Assembly: GCA_051653685.1 (NCBI GenBank)
Contig: JBOFWQ010000010.1
Location: 1 to 48,409 of the forward strand
DNA: 48,409 nucleotides
Direction: 5' to 3'
Source of the DNA: Faucicola sp937889485
Lineage (GTDB): Bacteria > Pseudomonadota > Gammaproteobacteria > Pseudomonadales > Moraxellaceae
Positions within the stretch are counted from its first letter, which is position 1, and every line of letters starts with the position of its first letter. The position numbers and the translations under genes are program-made. Under the pieces are notes generated by a model. That model did not search any database and was not told the origin of the DNA. It saw nothing but the letters and a program-made list of their open reading frames with translations. This document shows, in pieces, positions 9,483 to 17,400 of the stretch.

Positions 9483-10664
9483 TTAAAAAGCATCACTGGG
9501 TACAAATACCTCACCCACCATCAAGCGGCGTGCTGAGCGGCTCATGGACACTTTTTTGGCTTGCCATTTGCCATCAACTTGGACAGACTCACCGCCCACA
9601 AGCAAGGTACCAGACGGATGACCAAAGCGAACTTCTGTCAATTCTTTGCCACCTGCGGCTTGATTAACAAGCGTGCCTTTGATAGTGGCCGCTGTACCAA
9701 TAGCAACCGATGCCGTCCCCATCATGGCATGGTGCAACTGTCCCATACTCATGGCGCGTGCCAATAAATCAATATCGCCCGCTTTCACCGCCTTACCACT
9801 TGAGGCAGTATAGTCTGCTGGTGCTGCTACCCACGCAATTTTTGGGGTATGTTGACGGGTTTGTGCTTCTTGAATATCGGTAATCAGTCCCATCTTTACA
9901 GCGCCGTGGGCACGGATTTTTTCCAGTTTGGTCAAAGTTTCTTGATTACCATTGATGTCTTTTTGTAGCTCCGTTCCTGTAAATCCTAGGTCACTGGCAT
10001 TCAAAAAAATCGTTGGGATGCCTGCGTTAATCATGGTCACTTCAAAGCTACCCAATTCTGGTACTTCTAGCATGTCCACTAGATTGCCTGTTGGGAACAT
10101 ATCACCATCGCTGTCTACAGGGTCGATAAACTCGATTTTTACCTCTGCTGCCGCAAACGTCACACCATCGAGTTCAAAATCGCCCGTTTCTTGCACTTGA
10201 CGATTGGTAATGGGCACATGTGCCACAATGGTTTTACCAATATTTTGCTGCCAGATACGCACCTTACAGATGCCGTTGTCTGGAATGTTAGCTGCATCCA
10301 CTAAGCCATTGGCAATTGCAAACGACCCCACAGCCGCGGTTAAATTACCACAGTTGCCACTCCAGTCTATCATGGCTTTATCAATGGCCACTTGACCAAA
10401 TAGATAATTGACATCGTGGTTAGGAACCTCCGATTTGGATAGAATGACCACTTTGGACGTTGACGAGCTACCGTTGCCCAGTCCATCAATTTGTTTACCA
10501 TATGGGTCAGGGCTACCTACCACTCGCAGCAAAAAATTATCTCGTGACGACCCTGCCACTTGGCAAGACGTTGGTAAGTCTTCAAGGTTAAAAAAGGTAC
10601 CTTTTGAGGTGCCGCCTCGCATGTAAGTGGCTTTGACGGCTAATTGTGGCGCAAATGTTGACAT
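9483..10664 (-). CDS. prpF: 2-methylaconitate cis-trans isomerase PrpF
   Basis: Isomerase that supports the AcnD-type 2-methylcitrate cycle for propionate breakdown. The 393-residue protein has the family signatures YMRGGTSKGTFF near the N-terminus, GSPDPYGKQIDGLG, and WSGNCGNLTAAVG with the active-site Cys. The ATG at 10664 is preferred because AAGGA sits 7 bases upstream; the ATG at 10670 abuts it. Its usual partners prpB, prpC and acnD are not in this window. It lies in a probable two-gene unit with pgeF. The isomerase call is by family; a different substrate is possible in this context. Confidence 0.9.
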   Translation of the reverse strand: MSTFAPQLAVKATYMRGGTSKGTFFNLEDLPTSCQVAGSSRDNFLLRVVGSPDPYGKQIDGLGNGSSSTSKVVILSKSEVPNHDVNYLFGQVAIDKAMIDWSGNCGNLTAAVGSFAIANGLVDAANIPDNGICKVRIWQQNIGKTIVAHVPITNRQVQETGDFELDGVTFAAAEVKIEFIDPVDSDGDMFPTGNLVDMLEVPELGSFEVTMINAGIPTIFLNASDLGFTGTELQKDINGNQETLTKLEKIRAHGAVKMGLITDIQEAQTRQHTPKIAWVAAPADYTASSGKAVKAGDIDLLARAMSMGQLHHAMMGTASVAIGTAATIKGTLVNQAAGGKELTEVRFGHPSGTLLVGGESVQVDGKWQAKKVSMSRSARRLMVGEVFVPSDAF

Positions 10665-10882
10665 GGTCATATCCTTATGATTTTGGCAAAGAACGCTTTG
10701 AAATAACTAAGAACTTGTTTTCATAACGTCTTTGCTTTGGAGAAATGTGATCAATCGCCCGCTTTTCAAGGCAAAAACTCAGACTAACGGTAACTGTCAT
10801 GCATGGGCGGTGCAGCAAATGCAACATCCGCCTTTTAGTAGGCTATTTTTAGCTCAGTTAGACAACCAAAACAACCAAATAA

Positions 10883-11866
10883 TTAGTATTGTTCATTCTT
10901 TTCTTCAATACTGAGCTTAACGCGGGTATCCGTTGGTACTTTTTCATGGGTAGTGGCAGCGCTGGTTTTGTCTGCGGTGCTTAGATCCGCTTTTTTGTCA
11001 GCCGCCGCAGGGGTATCTTTGCCAGTGTCAGCGCTATTGGCGGTTTTGGCAGGGTCATTTGCCGATGTCGGCTTTGCACTGGCTGTCGTGGTTTTGTCGT
11101 CTGTCGGCGCAGTTTTTGGCTGTGAGGTCGTTGGTGCGGCAGCTTGTTTTTTAGGTTCGGTATTGCCCGTGACGTCACGGCGAACAGGTGGTGGCGTTAT
11201 GGTGGTTGGTACATTGCCTGTGGCAGATAGATTTGACGGCTGAGACAAGGTTTGGGCTAAAGTGGCATTGGCAACCATTTCTCCCGCTAGCGCGATCAAG
11301 TCATCGCCTGTTGTGGTATTGATTTGGTAGCTATCACCACTGGCAGCCACCCCAAAGCCAATATTTTTGGCAACCACTGTGCTATTTTGCAGTTGATAGC
11401 CTCGCGAGACTACTTGCTGCGCCACCACTGGTAAACGTAGGCGCGCATAAATTTTGTCCGCGTTATCAAGCTGTGATTGTGGCATGTTGAAGGATACGGT
11501 GGCACGGCATTGACCTTGATTGCCATTCACACTTTCTAGGTTAACAGCAATTTGGTTGAGGTTATTTTGCAAGATACTACGGTCAACAACCGTGCTAGCT
11601 TGCTGTTCAATCATCTGCGCTTGGCTTGAAGCTTGCTGTTGTAAGCGGTTTACTAGATAAGTGTGAATAGCACTGGTTGCTTGCTCGCTGCTACATTTTA
11701 CTGCTGAGCCATTATCAGCTTGAGTTTGGGCGGTCGCTGAAGCATTTTTTTCTTCTTTGGCATCAGGGGTACGATTACACCCTACCATGGTTAAGGCACA
11801 GCATGCCAATACGAGTGATTGAGTTACTGTTTGGGATAACTTAACTTGTAGTAAATACATAGACAT
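10883..11866 (-). CDS. Hypothetical lipoprotein with low-complexity tail
   Basis: I do not recognise a named family. The 327-residue protein begins with a signal peptide (SLVLACCALTMVGC) ending in a lipobox-like MVGC, so it is probably lipid-anchored. A Cys-containing globular part follows (KCSSEQATSAIHTYLVN to residue 210; second Cys in GQCRATVSF), possibly joined by a disulfide. About 90 residues rich in Thr, Ala, Pro, Lys and Asp come next. It ends with TRVKLSIEEKNEQY, which looks structured or conserved rather than random. The start at 11866 has AAAGG six bases upstream. It is monocistronic by spacing. Confidence 0.8.
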   Translation of the reverse strand: MSMYLLQVKLSQTVTQSLVLACCALTMVGCNRTPDAKEEKNASATAQTQADNGSAVKCSSEQATSAIHTYLVNRLQQQASSQAQMIEQQASTVVDRSILQNNLNQIAVNLESVNGNQGQCRATVSFNMPQSQLDNADKIYARLRLPVVAQQVVSRGYQLQNSTVVAKNIGFGVAASGDSYQINTTTGDDLIALAGEMVANATLAQTLSQPSNLSATGNVPTTITPPPVRRDVTGNTEPKKQAAAPTTSQPKTAPTDDKTTTASAKPTSANDPAKTANSADTGKDTPAAADKKADLSTADKTSAATTHEKVPTDTRVKLSIEEKNEQY

Positions 11867-11944
11867 AACGCACCTTTCAAACTAACCTAATAACTGACCA
11901 ACTAACGTGATAACTGATGTGGCGACCTTACAATCGCTTGGCTC

Positions 11945-11950
11945 ATTATA
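11945..11950 (-). promoter_or_regulatory. Candidate -10 (TATAAT) for the lipoprotein gene
   Basis: A perfect TATAAT on the minus strand lies about 79 bases before the lipoprotein start. The -35 is weak, so this is tentative. Confidence 0.4.
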
Positions 11951-12053
11951 AAGCAAAGTTTTACCAATTAGCTAGTTATTCACTCGGTTTTATGTGGCTT
12001 TTGTGAAAACCGTTTACCTACCGACTTGCTAAATTCACCACACAAATTTAGTC

Positions 12054-12079
12054 CCTCAAACTTTAGCACCTCAAACTTT
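12054..12079. repeat. 11-bp direct repeat, period 15
   Basis: CCTCAAACTTT occurs twice, separated by AGCA. The 15-base units match at 13 of 15 positions, and a degenerate third unit may precede them from 12039. It lies just upstream of the plus-strand -10 at 12120. Confidence 0.6.
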
Positions 12080-12119
12080 GCCACATGATATGATACGTCA
12101 TCACGTTGGGTACAAACCC

Positions 12120-12125
12120 TATAAT
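12120..12125 (+). promoter_or_regulatory. Candidate -10 (TATAAT) for the glycerophosphodiesterase
   Basis: TATAAT lies 60 bases before the start codon at 12185. No convincing -35 is seen 16-18 bases upstream. Confidence 0.35.
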
Positions 12126-12184
12126 AACCCTAATTATGTTTCGTATTTATTGTTTAGCCAAATATCTAGACTTGTGAGTCCATA

Positions 12185-13093
12185 ATGCCCGTGCAACCAT
12201 TCCCCAATCGTTTACACCCGCTGCCGCCCAACACATGGCAGCTATTAGGGCATCGAGGCGCAAGAGCAGAAGCATTAGAAAATAGCGCGCTCGCGTTTGC
12301 CCATGCCCAGCAGCTTGACATACAAGGCAAAAAACTTGATGGGGTTGAATTTGACATTCAAATGACCGCAGATGGCGAATTTGTGGTAACACATGATGAA
12401 AAATTATCGCGTCTTGCAGGTCAACAAGGCTGGGTGAGTGATTATCGGCTCGCTAAGCTTAGGGCGCTATACCAGTCGGACATACCACGTTTTCAAACCA
12501 CCCTTAACCCAAATTTTTTACGGCAAAAAATTTTACCGCTGTGTGATTTACCACCCTATTTGCAGCATTATCGCCATCTTGAATTTGAAATCAAAACTCA
12601 TGCCAAAACGCAGCATAGCCAGTTGGTTGAAAATCTGCTTAGGCTATTATCTACAGCGACTTGGCAAACCCTACCCATTAGCTTGACCAGTTTTGACACA
12701 CAAATCCTGGATCAATTGCAGCGGCAACAAGCCTATTTACCCCCATCGCTGCGCTACCCAACAGGACTGCTACTAGAGCCGAGCACCACCCTTGCCACCC
12801 AAGTCGCGTTTTTGCCCAGTCAAGATAAACATGGCGAAATGCTAATTTATGACACGTTTAACTTGGCATGCCGTTTGGGCTGTCAGCAAGTGGGAGTCTA
12901 TTACCCTCTGATTAACGCAAAATTGATAAACATTGCACGTGGCTTTGGTTTACGTGTTAGCGCGTGGACAGTCAACGATCCCAACTGCGTCAAACGCTTG
13001 CTAGACGACGGGGTAAACTGTGTGATTACCGACACCCCAACCACCCTACTGACCGCCCCTTTATTGATGAGCCATTTATACCAACGCCACTAG
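12185..13093 (+). CDS. Glycerophosphodiester phosphodiesterase (GDPD family)
   Basis: Hydrolyses glycerophosphodiesters to sn-glycerol-3-phosphate and an alcohol. The 302 residues show the GDPD core: GHRGARAEALENS (HRG, EN), GVEFDIQMTADGEFVVTHDEKLSR (metal-binding Glu and Asp, then HD), LEFEIKTH, and the C-terminal VSAWTVNDPNCVKRLLDDGVNCVITDTP. There is no signal peptide, so it is probably cytosolic (UgpQ-like) rather than periplasmic GlpQ. No ugp or glp transport genes are adjacent. Confidence 0.92.
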   Translation: MPVQPFPNRLHPLPPNTWQLLGHRGARAEALENSALAFAHAQQLDIQGKKLDGVEFDIQMTADGEFVVTHDEKLSRLAGQQGWVSDYRLAKLRALYQSDIPRFQTTLNPNFLRQKILPLCDLPPYLQHYRHLEFEIKTHAKTQHSQLVENLLRLLSTATWQTLPISLTSFDTQILDQLQRQQAYLPPSLRYPTGLLLEPSTTLATQVAFLPSQDKHGEMLIYDTFNLACRLGCQQVGVYYPLINAKLINIARGFGLRVSAWTVNDPNCVKRLLDDGVNCVITDTPTTLLTAPLLMSHLYQRH

Positions 13094-13417
13094 GATGAGG
13101 AGAAAGCTGCAATTTAATTTAATCAAAATTATTGATTATTTCCTTGGTTACAATTAAAATTTTTAATTACTTGCTAATCTGTGAGTTTGCGCTATACTGG
13201 GACATAGCTAGACCGTAGTCGTAAGTTTCAGTTCGCATTTCGTTAAGTCTAATCTAAAGTTTGTTTTTGCTTGTGTCCTAGATTTTAATTTAAACGTGTA
13301 TCAAAACTGCCGTTATGTTGAATGATTTTTTTCAAACAATCATAATTCATGGCTTAGTTCAGCTGACAGGTCAGATGACCTTATTATTAAAATCTATTAT
13401 TTTTTAAGGACAACATT
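13094..13417 (+). other. Long leader region of the cold-shock gene
   Basis: These 324 bases have no gene. A promoter at 13171-13198 would give an untranslated leader of about 210 bases. Near the 3' end, CTGA/TCAG (13363-13374) and AGGTC/GACCT (13368-13381) form alternative, overlapping hairpins. AAGGA follows about 25 bases further on. This resembles the temperature-responsive leaders of cspA-type genes. Confidence 0.5.
13171..13198 (+). promoter_or_regulatory. Promoter of the cold-shock gene
   Basis: TTGCTA at 13171-13176 and TATACT at 13193-13198 are separated by 16 bases. Transcription would start near 13205. Confidence 0.55.
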
Positions 13418-13630
13418 ATGTCAAATACTGTAAACGGTACCGTAAAATGGTTTAACGAAGCAAAAGGTTTTGGTTTTATTGAACAAGACAATGGCGGCAA
13501 AGATGTATTTGCCCATTATAGCCAAATTGCAAGTTCAGGTTTCAAGACTTTAGCCGAAGGTCAACGTGTTTCTTTCACGGTAAGCCAAGGTCAAAAAGGC
13601 GACCAAGCTAGCAACATTCAACCAATCTAA
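13418..13630 (+). CDS. CspA-family cold-shock protein
   Basis: Single OB-fold RNA/DNA-binding protein of 70 residues that melts mRNA structure. RNP1-like KGFGFIEQD (residues 16-24) and RNP2-like DVFAHYS are intact, with VNGTVKWFNEAKG at the N-terminus and GDQASNIQPI at the end. AAGGA lies 7 bases before the ATG. The long leader upstream suggests post-transcriptional control. A strong terminator follows. Which csp paralogue this is cannot be told. Confidence 0.96.
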   Translation: MSNTVNGTVKWFNEAKGFGFIEQDNGGKDVFAHYSQIASSGFKTLAEGQRVSFTVSQGQKGDQASNIQPI

Positions 13631-13714
13631 TAGTTAGCGTGTGGTATGCTAGGCACAATGCGCCCTAGCCTCTGCTATACGCAAATTAAGCTAAAAAGTT
13701 GGATAAAAATATCA

Positions 13715-13750
13715 TAAAAAAAGACAATCTCATTAGGTTGTCTTTTTTTA
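13715..13750. terminator. Bidirectional terminator between csp and rnhB
   Basis: AAAAAAGACAA and TTGTCTTTTTT pair around a 10-base loop. A- and T-runs on the two sides make it usable from both the plus-strand csp gene and the minus-strand rnhB gene. Confidence 0.85.
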
Positions 13751-13788
13751 TGCACTAGTTTTTATCAACTATTTTTGTAAGCCTGTGT

Positions 13789-14481
13789 TTATTCCCCTGC
13801 TAATTGGCGTTTGATGGGGGCAAAACTTTTGCGATGCATTGGTAAAATTCCATATTTTTTAATCGCTTGTAGATGCAGTGGCGTTGGATAACCTTTATGT
13901 TTTTCAATGCCATAGTTTGGATAAAGCTTGGCAAGTGCAATCATATCTTGGTCACGGGTCACTTTGGCTAAGACACTAGCCCCACTGATACAGGCGTGTT
14001 TGCCATCACCTTTGACCACCGCTTGTTGGTAGCAAATTTTGTCAAAATGCGCCAAATCATGTAACACAGGCAGTTTATTGCCATCTACCATCACGCTAAA
14101 TGTGGCATTAGGATAAGTGTCTAATAGTGCGTCCATCACGCCTGCCACCGCCTGTTTCATGCCTAATAGTGTGGCTTGTAAAATATTGAGCTGGTCTATC
14201 ATGCTGGCAGCTACTTTGATGATTTTATAGGCTTGTGCGGTTTGGGCGATAACGGGAAATAATAATTCGCGTTTTTTTTCAGAGAGTTTTTTGGAGTCTG
14301 TTAGGGCAGACAAGGTAGGGTTATTCAAAGCCACGCTATCTGCTTGGGCTAAATTGGTGCTAATACTATCTTCATTGACGGTTAACATGTCACTTGCAAA
14401 CACCAAGGCACACACCACCACGTCACCTAGTAAAGGCCCGCGACCGACTTCATCCACACCGATAATAAAATGATTTGCCAT
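13789..14481 (-). CDS. rnhB: Ribonuclease HII
   Basis: Endonuclease that cuts RNA in RNA-DNA hybrids, including single ribonucleotides in DNA. The 230 residues include IIGVDEVGRGPLLGDVV (catalytic D10 and E11), LTDSKKLSEKKRE, VMVDGNKLP, and ISGASVLAKVTRDQDM. About 22 extra residues (around 33-55, Ser/Asn/Asp-rich) sit between the first strand and LTDSKKLS; this explains the length over the usual 200. The gene is divergent from purD across 61 bases. Confidence 0.95.
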   Translation of the reverse strand: MANHFIIGVDEVGRGPLLGDVVVCALVFASDMLTVNEDSISTNLAQADSVALNNPTLSALTDSKKLSEKKRELLFPVIAQTAQAYKIIKVAASMIDQLNILQATLLGMKQAVAGVMDALLDTYPNATFSVMVDGNKLPVLHDLAHFDKICYQQAVVKGDGKHACISGASVLAKVTRDQDMIALAKLYPNYGIEKHKGYPTPLHLQAIKKYGILPMHRKSFAPIKRQLAGE

Positions 14482-14542
14482 ACTTTTCGCTCACAATCTT
14501 TGTTACAATATCGCTAATTTTAACAGTTTTAAAGGAAAGGTT

Positions 14543-15835
14543 ATGAATATTTTAGTGATTGGCACGGGTGGACGTGAGCATGCTTTGGCTTGGCAATGCG
14601 CCAAAGATGATCGCGTGAATCAAGTATTTGTGGCAAACGGCAATGCGGGCACTGCTTTAGAAGCCAAACTCCAAAATGTGGATTTGAATGTCAAAGACCA
14701 TGCTGCGGTAATTGACTTTTGCCAAACCCAACACGTTGCATTTGTGTTGGTAGGCCCTGAGGCGCCATTGGTTGCGGGTATGGTAGATGACTTGGCAAAG
14801 GCTGGTATCAAAGCCTGGGGGCCTACCGCTTACTGCGCGCAGCTAGAAGGCTCAAAAGCGTTTGCCAAAGACTTTATGATTGCCCATAACATTCCAACTG
14901 CAAAATACCAAACCTTTAGCAATACCGCCGATGCGATTGCTTATGTGAAGCAAGAAGGCGCGCCGATTGTGATTAAAGCCGATGGGCTAGCCGCAGGTAA
15001 AGGCGTCATTGTAGCAATGAGCGAGGCGGAAGCCGTGGATGCCATTAATGATATGCTATCAGGCAATAAATTTGGCGATGCAGGTAGCCGTGTGGTAATT
15101 GAGCAGTTTTTGCAGGGCGAGGAAGCCAGTTTTATCTGTATGATTGATGGTAATAACATTTTGCCAATGGCAACCAGCCAAGACCACAAGCGTATTGGTG
15201 AGGGTGATACAGGCTTAAACACAGGCGGTATGGGTGCCTATTCCCCTGCCCCTGTGGTAACGCAAACCGTGCACGACAAAGTGATTGAGCGGGTAATACA
15301 ACCCGTAGTGGATGCCATGAATGCCAATGGCACCCCTTATACAGGATTTTTGTATGCAGGCTTGATGATTGATGGCAATGATGACCCTTATGTCATTGAG
15401 TTTAATTGCCGCTTTGGTGACCCCGAAACCCAGCCTATTATGATGCGCCTAAAAGGCTCTATGGTAGACTTAATCCAAGCAGGTCTTGATGGCAAGTTAC
15501 CAGAACAAACCGAATGGGACTCTCGCCCTGCTCTTGGCATTGTCCTTGCCAGTAAAGGCTACCCAGAAACTGCCTCAACGGGCGATGTGATTCATGGTTT
15601 AGCCGCTTTTGATAGTCAGCAGCAAACGACTGTTAAAGTATTTCATGCAGGAACGACTGTCAACGCACAAGGCGACATTGTGACCAGTGGCGGGCGTGTG
15701 CTATGCGTCACTGCATTAGGGGATGATATTTTAGCCGCGCAAACTCACGCTTTGGCAGCCTGTGACCACATTGATTTTGAAGGGATGCAGTATCGCCGTG
15801 ATATTGGTTACCGTGCTATTGGACGCAACAAATAA
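14543..15835 (+). CDS. purD: Phosphoribosylamine-glycine ligase (GAR synthetase)
   Basis: ATP-grasp enzyme that joins glycine to 5-phosphoribosylamine in de novo purine synthesis. The 430 residues match family length. Seen: MNILVIGTGGREHALAWQ, VLVGPEAPLVAGMVDDL, IKADGLAAGKGVIVA (ATP-grasp loop), LNTGGMGAYSPAP, and FNCRFGDPETQPIM (metal-binding). AAAGGAAAGG precedes the ATG. It stands alone rather than beside purH, the common partner. Confidence 0.97.
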   Translation: MNILVIGTGGREHALAWQCAKDDRVNQVFVANGNAGTALEAKLQNVDLNVKDHAAVIDFCQTQHVAFVLVGPEAPLVAGMVDDLAKAGIKAWGPTAYCAQLEGSKAFAKDFMIAHNIPTAKYQTFSNTADAIAYVKQEGAPIVIKADGLAAGKGVIVAMSEAEAVDAINDMLSGNKFGDAGSRVVIEQFLQGEEASFICMIDGNNILPMATSQDHKRIGEGDTGLNTGGMGAYSPAPVVTQTVHDKVIERVIQPVVDAMNANGTPYTGFLYAGLMIDGNDDPYVIEFNCRFGDPETQPIMMRLKGSMVDLIQAGLDGKLPEQTEWDSRPALGIVLASKGYPETASTGDVIHGLAAFDSQQQTTVKVFHAGTTVNAQGDIVTSGGRVLCVTALGDDILAAQTHALAACDHIDFEGMQYRRDIGYRAIGRNK

Positions 15836-15870
15836 CCCTGCGCCAAACCCTTGAATATCTGCAAAAAAAG

Positions 15871-15901
15871 GCAAATTATGTTAGAATAATTTGCTTTTTT
15901 T
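15871..15901 (+). terminator. Terminator downstream of purD
   Basis: GCAAATTAT and ATAATTTGC pair around a 6-base loop, followed by seven T. The preceding A-run extends the stem. It lies 35 bases after the purD stop. Confidence 0.85.
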
Positions 15902-15922
15902 CATTTAAATTTAGGTAATATT

Positions 15923-17359
15923 ATGGCGATTGACAACACGGCAACCGATAAGCAGCCATTAGACCAGCTAAAAACCTCGGCGTTAGACCGTCGGCTATCG
16001 ATTGCCAAGGCCTCTCTTAGTATTGGCAGACGCTGGGCAACCAACAGTGCGTTTGGGCTATTTAAATCAAAAGAAGAAAAAGCAGCACAAAAACAAGTAT
16101 TTATGAGAGAACAAGCCCAATATTTGGTGACTGAGCTTGGCAAACTCAAAGGCTCTGTAGTCAAAATTGGGCAGATGCTTGCTTTGTATGGTGAGCACTT
16201 TTTGCCCCCTGAAATTACCGAAGCACTGCAAACCCTCAATGACCAAACCAGTGCCTTTGCCTACCCTATTATTGAAGCGGCGCTGATCAAAGAGCTGGGG
16301 GAGAAGCTACAAGAATTTGACATCAACCCTGTGCCAATTGGCACCGCATCTCTTGCCCAAGTTCACCAAGCCACGCATAAAACCACGGGTGAACAAGTAG
16401 TGTTCAAAGTGCAATACCCCAATATTGCCGACGCCATTGACAGTGACCTTAATCTATTTAGACAACTACTTAAAGTCAGTAATGCCGTACCACAAACTCG
16501 TCAATTAGATGATTGGTTTGAGGAGATTCGCGATTTATTACATCATGAGGTGGATTATCGTCTAGAAGCCAACACTACCATGCTTTTTTATCAGCGCTTG
16601 GCAAATGACCCACGCTATGCCGTGGCGCGTATTTTACCGCAGTATAGTACCCGCCGCGTGCTGTGTATGACCTACGAGGCAGGCGTTTCTATTATGGATA
16701 AACAGGTATTTGCGTTGCCCCAAGCGCGCCGTGATGCGATTGGGCAGGCGTCTATTGATATTATGCTGCGTGAAATTTTTGAATGGGGCGATATGCAAAC
16801 CGACCCAAATTTTGGTAATTACCTTATTCGCCTGGCAAAAGATAATCACAATGAAGCAGCCATTGACCAGTTGGTTTTGCTAGATTTTGGCGCCATTCGC
16901 CAGTTTGATGACACCTTACTGCACGTTGCTAGAGAATTGTTGCTGGCAGGTTTTTATCATGATGCCAGCAGAATGCGCCAAGCCCTCAGCGAGGCAGGCA
17001 AGTTCTACCCATTTTTTGCCAATCTAAGTGAAGCGGTCAAAGATGATTTGGTGGCACTGTGTTTGCTTGCCAGTGAACCCTTTAGCTTGCCAAGCCACAA
17101 TCCCACGATTCCAGCGCACGCCTTAGATGACCAAGGTTATTATCATTGGGCAAATAGTGATTTACATAACCGCGTGCTCAAACTAGCAGGCAAGTCGGCT
17201 GCCTCAAAATCTTTTAGTGTGCCGCCCAAGGAGCTAATGTTTATTAGCCGTAAATTTATTGGAGCATATACCTTTATGACGGTGCTTGAGGCAAGAACTA
17301 AGGCGACAGCATTGGTTGCCAACTTTGTGACAGCAAAGCACATCACCCACTTGTCATAA
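15923..17359 (+). CDS. ABC1/UbiB-family atypical kinase-like protein
   Basis: Member of the ABC1 (ADCK/UbiB/AarF) family, whose members support ubiquinone synthesis or lipid homeostasis. The 478 residues contain the KxGQ motif (GSVVKIGQMLALYGEHFLPP), the Ala-rich-loop equivalent (GTASLAQVHQATH), VVFKVQYP (ATP-binding Lys), LHHEVDYRLEA and VLLDFGAIRQF (DFG). No C-terminal transmembrane pair of the classical UbiB is obvious. No ubi genes are adjacent, so I leave it as a UbiB-like paralogue. Confidence 0.88.
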   Translation: MAIDNTATDKQPLDQLKTSALDRRLSIAKASLSIGRRWATNSAFGLFKSKEEKAAQKQVFMREQAQYLVTELGKLKGSVVKIGQMLALYGEHFLPPEITEALQTLNDQTSAFAYPIIEAALIKELGEKLQEFDINPVPIGTASLAQVHQATHKTTGEQVVFKVQYPNIADAIDSDLNLFRQLLKVSNAVPQTRQLDDWFEEIRDLLHHEVDYRLEANTTMLFYQRLANDPRYAVARILPQYSTRRVLCMTYEAGVSIMDKQVFALPQARRDAIGQASIDIMLREIFEWGDMQTDPNFGNYLIRLAKDNHNEAAIDQLVLLDFGAIRQFDDTLLHVARELLLAGFYHDASRMRQALSEAGKFYPFFANLSEAVKDDLVALCLLASEPFSLPSHNPTIPAHALDDQGYYHWANSDLHNRVLKLAGKSAASKSFSVPPKELMFISRKFIGAYTFMTVLEARTKATALVANFVTAKHITHLS

Positions 17360-17400
17360 ATTTGTCCTGAATTTTTGTGAGCAAAAACACAGAATGGATG

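Larger units (their letters stand above)
11867..12184. other. Divergent intergenic region, lipoprotein/glpQ-like gene
   Basis: This 318-base non-coding gap holds two candidate -10 boxes pointing outward (11945-11950 minus, 12120-12125 plus). It also holds a direct repeat: CCTCAAACTTT at 12054 and 12069, period 15. No ORF of note. Confidence 0.6.

Noticed and set aside
10732..10914. 60-codon plus-strand frame between prpF and the lipoprotein gene
   Set aside because: No ribosome site or motif; overlaps the lipoprotein 3' end.
10953..11243. 96-codon plus-strand frame opposite the lipoprotein tail
   Set aside because: It is the reverse complement of the low-complexity coding region, which lacks stops in several frames.
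17365..17395. TTTTTG/CAAAAA inverted repeat between the ABC1 gene and lpxB
   Set aside because: Stem of six mostly A-T pairs without a T-run; too weak to call a terminator.
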